DNA of 6,106 bases from Deinococcales bacterium (GTDB lineage: Bacteria; Deinococcota; Deinococci; Deinococcales; Deinococcaceae), in NCBI GenBank assembly GCA_014378225.1, contig JACMOA010000243.1, positions 1 through 6,106 of the forward strand, given 5' to 3'. The position numbers and the translations under genes were made by a program. Below, piece by piece: positions 4,737 through 6,106 of the stretch. Position 1 is the first letter of the stretch; every line of letters starts with the position of its first letter. Below the pieces are notes generated by a model that saw nothing but the letters and a program-made list of their open reading frames with translations, made no database searches and was not told where the DNA came from.

Positions 4737-6098
4737 TCACAAGCCCTTTGGCACAAAAACCCTCGCCAACCCCTTTACCAGCGCGTCCCCCAGCAGGGCC
4801 AGAATCACCACTGGAGCCGCGCCCAGCAACACCAAATCTGGGATAGACCCTTCCACGCCGCGCTGTACAAAGAAGCCCAGGCCGCCCGCACCAATCAGGG
4901 CGGCAATAGTGGCGATGCCCAGGGTGAGAACCAGGCTCGAGCGCAGTCCCTCGAATAAAAAGGGAAGGCTGAGCGGCAATTCGGCTCTAAAAAGGGATTG
5001 GGTGGGGTTCATACCCATACCTCTAGCCGCGTCGCGCACGCCTTCTGGCACGTTTCGTAGGCCCACGTAAGTGTTGACCACAATGGGAAGTAGCGCGTAC
5101 AGCGTCAGGGCAATCAGCGCCGGAGCAGCACCGATGCCGCGCACGCCAATGTCCGCCAGCACGCTCGAGGGTTGAAAGTTCCCCAGCGCCTCGAGATTGC
5201 CAGTGAACACGTTATAGAGCAACATTCCGACGATGAGCAGTCCAGTACTCACCGAAAGTGCGCCAAAAGTGCTCGAGAGAATGAGTTTGACGGTTCCAGT
5301 GATGCGGCCTCTCAGCGGAATCCTCGAGATGAGAAAGGCGATAACGCTCGAGCCAAGTAGCCACAGCAACAGCGTTCCTAGCGTGGTGCCGCGTCCCAAC
5401 GCCGCCAGCGGGGGGAACAACAAGCCAAACAGCGAAAGTGAGGGAACGGTTTGCAAAAACCCTGCGCCACCCAGCACCGGACCCGCCAGGGCTGGACTTC
5501 TTGCGGCGGCGATGCCTAACGGAATACCCACCAGCGCAGAAAGTAAAAGCGCGGTAAAGCTGAGCGCGAGGTGGCGCACCAGCTCTGGACCGAAACTATC
5601 GGCCACACCGCGCAGTTCCACCGCCGGCCCCAGACTCGAGAAAGCTCCCACAAAAAACAAACCCAGCAAGCCCAGCGGACCCAACCACGCCGCAAAACGG
5701 GCTTCCTGGCCCACCCCAAAGCCCGCCACATACAGGGCCAGCAAACTCAACCACGCGCCCCCAGACAGCGACGCTCGAGAAAGTTCTCCGGCTGCACCTG
5801 TGAGGGTTTCACTCGAGACCTGAAGATAAAATCCGCTCGAGATGGTAGCCAGTGCCACCAGTGCTCCTAACATCCAGCCGCGTAAGGGAACGGCCCGTTC
5901 GCTGGATTTGAGCTTCAGAAAGGCCAAAACCAGGGTGAGTAGCCAAAAAATTAGCGCTGCATAACCCCAAACGTTAGGCCCATTCCACAAGCTCTGGGCC
6001 TGACCAGAAAGCAGGCGGTTGGGGCGGAAATTCAGCCACGGTAGCAACCAGGAAACCGCTCCCATAGCTCCGCCCAGTGCAGCAACCCAGTTTCTCAT
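4737..6098 (-). CDS. yehY: Osmoprotectant ABC transporter permease, YehY type, enlarged
   Basis: This 453-residue polytopic membrane protein is the larger permease subunit. The N-terminal part (1-155) has about five hydrophobic helices (near 4-20, 43-62, 74-92, 115-130, 137-155) and contains RPNRLLSGQAQSLW, which resembles the same region of E. coli YehY as I recall it. The transport domain runs from about 175 to 445, with LQTVPSLSLFGLLFPPLAALG (215-235), LIALTLYALLPIVVNTYVGL (328-347), EAA loop DAARGMGMNPTQSLFRAELPLSLP (356-379) and IGAGGLGF (402-409). Between the first two blocks is an extra stretch of about 80 residues with hydrophobic segments near 239-259 and 270-297, making it longer than E. 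coli YehY (about 385). GGAGG at 6106-6102, five bases... upstream in the transcript, fixes the ATG at 6098. The binding-protein gene expected ahead of it is outside the window. Confidence 0.88.
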   Translation of the reverse strand: MRNWVAALGGAMGAVSWLLPWLNFRPNRLLSGQAQSLWNGPNVWGYAALIFWLLTLVLAFLKLKSSERAVPLRGWMLGALVALATISSGFYLQVSSETLTGAAGELSRASLSGGAWLSLLALYVAGFGVGQEARFAAWLGPLGLLGLFFVGAFSSLGPAVELRGVADSFGPELVRHLALSFTALLLSALVGIPLGIAAARSPALAGPVLGGAGFLQTVPSLSLFGLLFPPLAALGRGTTLGTLLLWLLGSSVIAFLISRIPLRGRITGTVKLILSSTFGALSVSTGLLIVGMLLYNVFTGNLEALGNFQPSSVLADIGVRGIGAAPALIALTLYALLPIVVNTYVGLRNVPEGVRDAARGMGMNPTQSLFRAELPLSLPFLFEGLRSSLVLTLGIATIAALIGAGGLGFFVQRGVEGSIPDLVLLGAAPVVILALLGDALVKGLARVFVPKGL

Positions 6099-6101
6099 AA
6101 G

Positions 6102-6106
6102 CCTCC
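6102..6106 (-). promoter_or_regulatory. Ribosome binding site of yehY
   Basis: The minus strand begins GGAGG, then three bases (CTT) and the ATG at 6098. The match is perfect though the spacing is short, and the motif may extend beyond the window edge. It supports the chosen start. Confidence 0.7.

Larger units (their letters stand above)
10..5841. repeat. Highly iterated palindrome CTCGAG, about 48 copies across the window
   Basis: Counting by eye, CTCGAG occurs about 48 times, the first at 10-15 and the last at 5836-5841, roughly one per 127 bases. It is found in every gene on both strands and in all three codon phases: Leu-Glu (1324, 1549, 1588), Ser-Ser (1455) and Ala-Arg-Gly (in the anti-sigma gene near 2240). 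No copy occurs in 1050-1263, 2505-2752 or 4603-4736. The only copies between annotated transporter genes (4497, 4551) fall inside the small ORF. The flanking base is most often G on the left, with no longer palindrome. The pattern resembles the HIP1 palindrome of cyanobacteria in style, not in sequence. Confidence 0.93.

Noticed and set aside
5233..5823. A 196-codon plus-strand open frame opposite yehY
   Set aside because: Antisense to clear membrane helices, rich in Ser/Pro/Lys as expected for the reverse of hydrophobic codons, with no start signal.

Overview
The window reads as chromosomal DNA from a moderately GC-rich bacterium. The gene content would fit the Deinococcus-Thermus group (a Meiothermus-like organism), but that placement is an inference from overall look and not a proven assignment. 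The most striking compositional feature is the palindrome CTCGAG. I count about 48 copies in 6.1 kb, where about 1.5 would be expected by chance, and all of them lie in coding sequence if a newly noticed small ORF is counted.

Layout. Positions 1-1049 (+) hold the 3' part of the replicative helicase gene dnaB, interrupted by the C-terminal end of an intein whose last residue is encoded at 339-341. A 214-base gap (1050-1263) carries two overlapping inverted repeats and a TATAAT box. It is followed by a two-gene operon (+): an ECF sigma factor (1264-1797) and its membrane-anchored RskA-type anti-sigma factor (1794-2504), overlapping by ATGA. Directly at the anti-sigma stop codon sits a 135-bp element with perfect 15-bp terminal inverted repeats (2504-2638), probably a non-autonomous MITE. 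Short dispersed and direct repeats follow, up to 2752, in the convergent gap.

The remainder is on the minus strand: an osmoprotectant-type ABC transporter in the order yehY (6098-4737, long permease), yehX (4461-3484, ATPase), yehW (3487-2753, short permease). This matches the Y-X-W part of the E. coli yehZYXW operon. The periplasmic binding protein (yehZ/osmF) is not in the window and would be expected just beyond position 6106. YehY and YehW would form the membrane channel, and YehX would power it and carries a CBS-like C-terminal tail.

The gap between yehY and yehX (4462-4736) is not empty. It holds a 46-codon ORF (4598-4458, minus) with an AGGAGG ribosome site and an ATGA overlap with the yehX start. 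yehX itself has no visible ribosome site. The small ORF contains a 4-copy heptanucleotide tandem repeat and ends with a hairpin. This looks like a possible translational-coupling or leader arrangement, and it is the most original candidate in the window along with the iterated CTCGAG palindrome.
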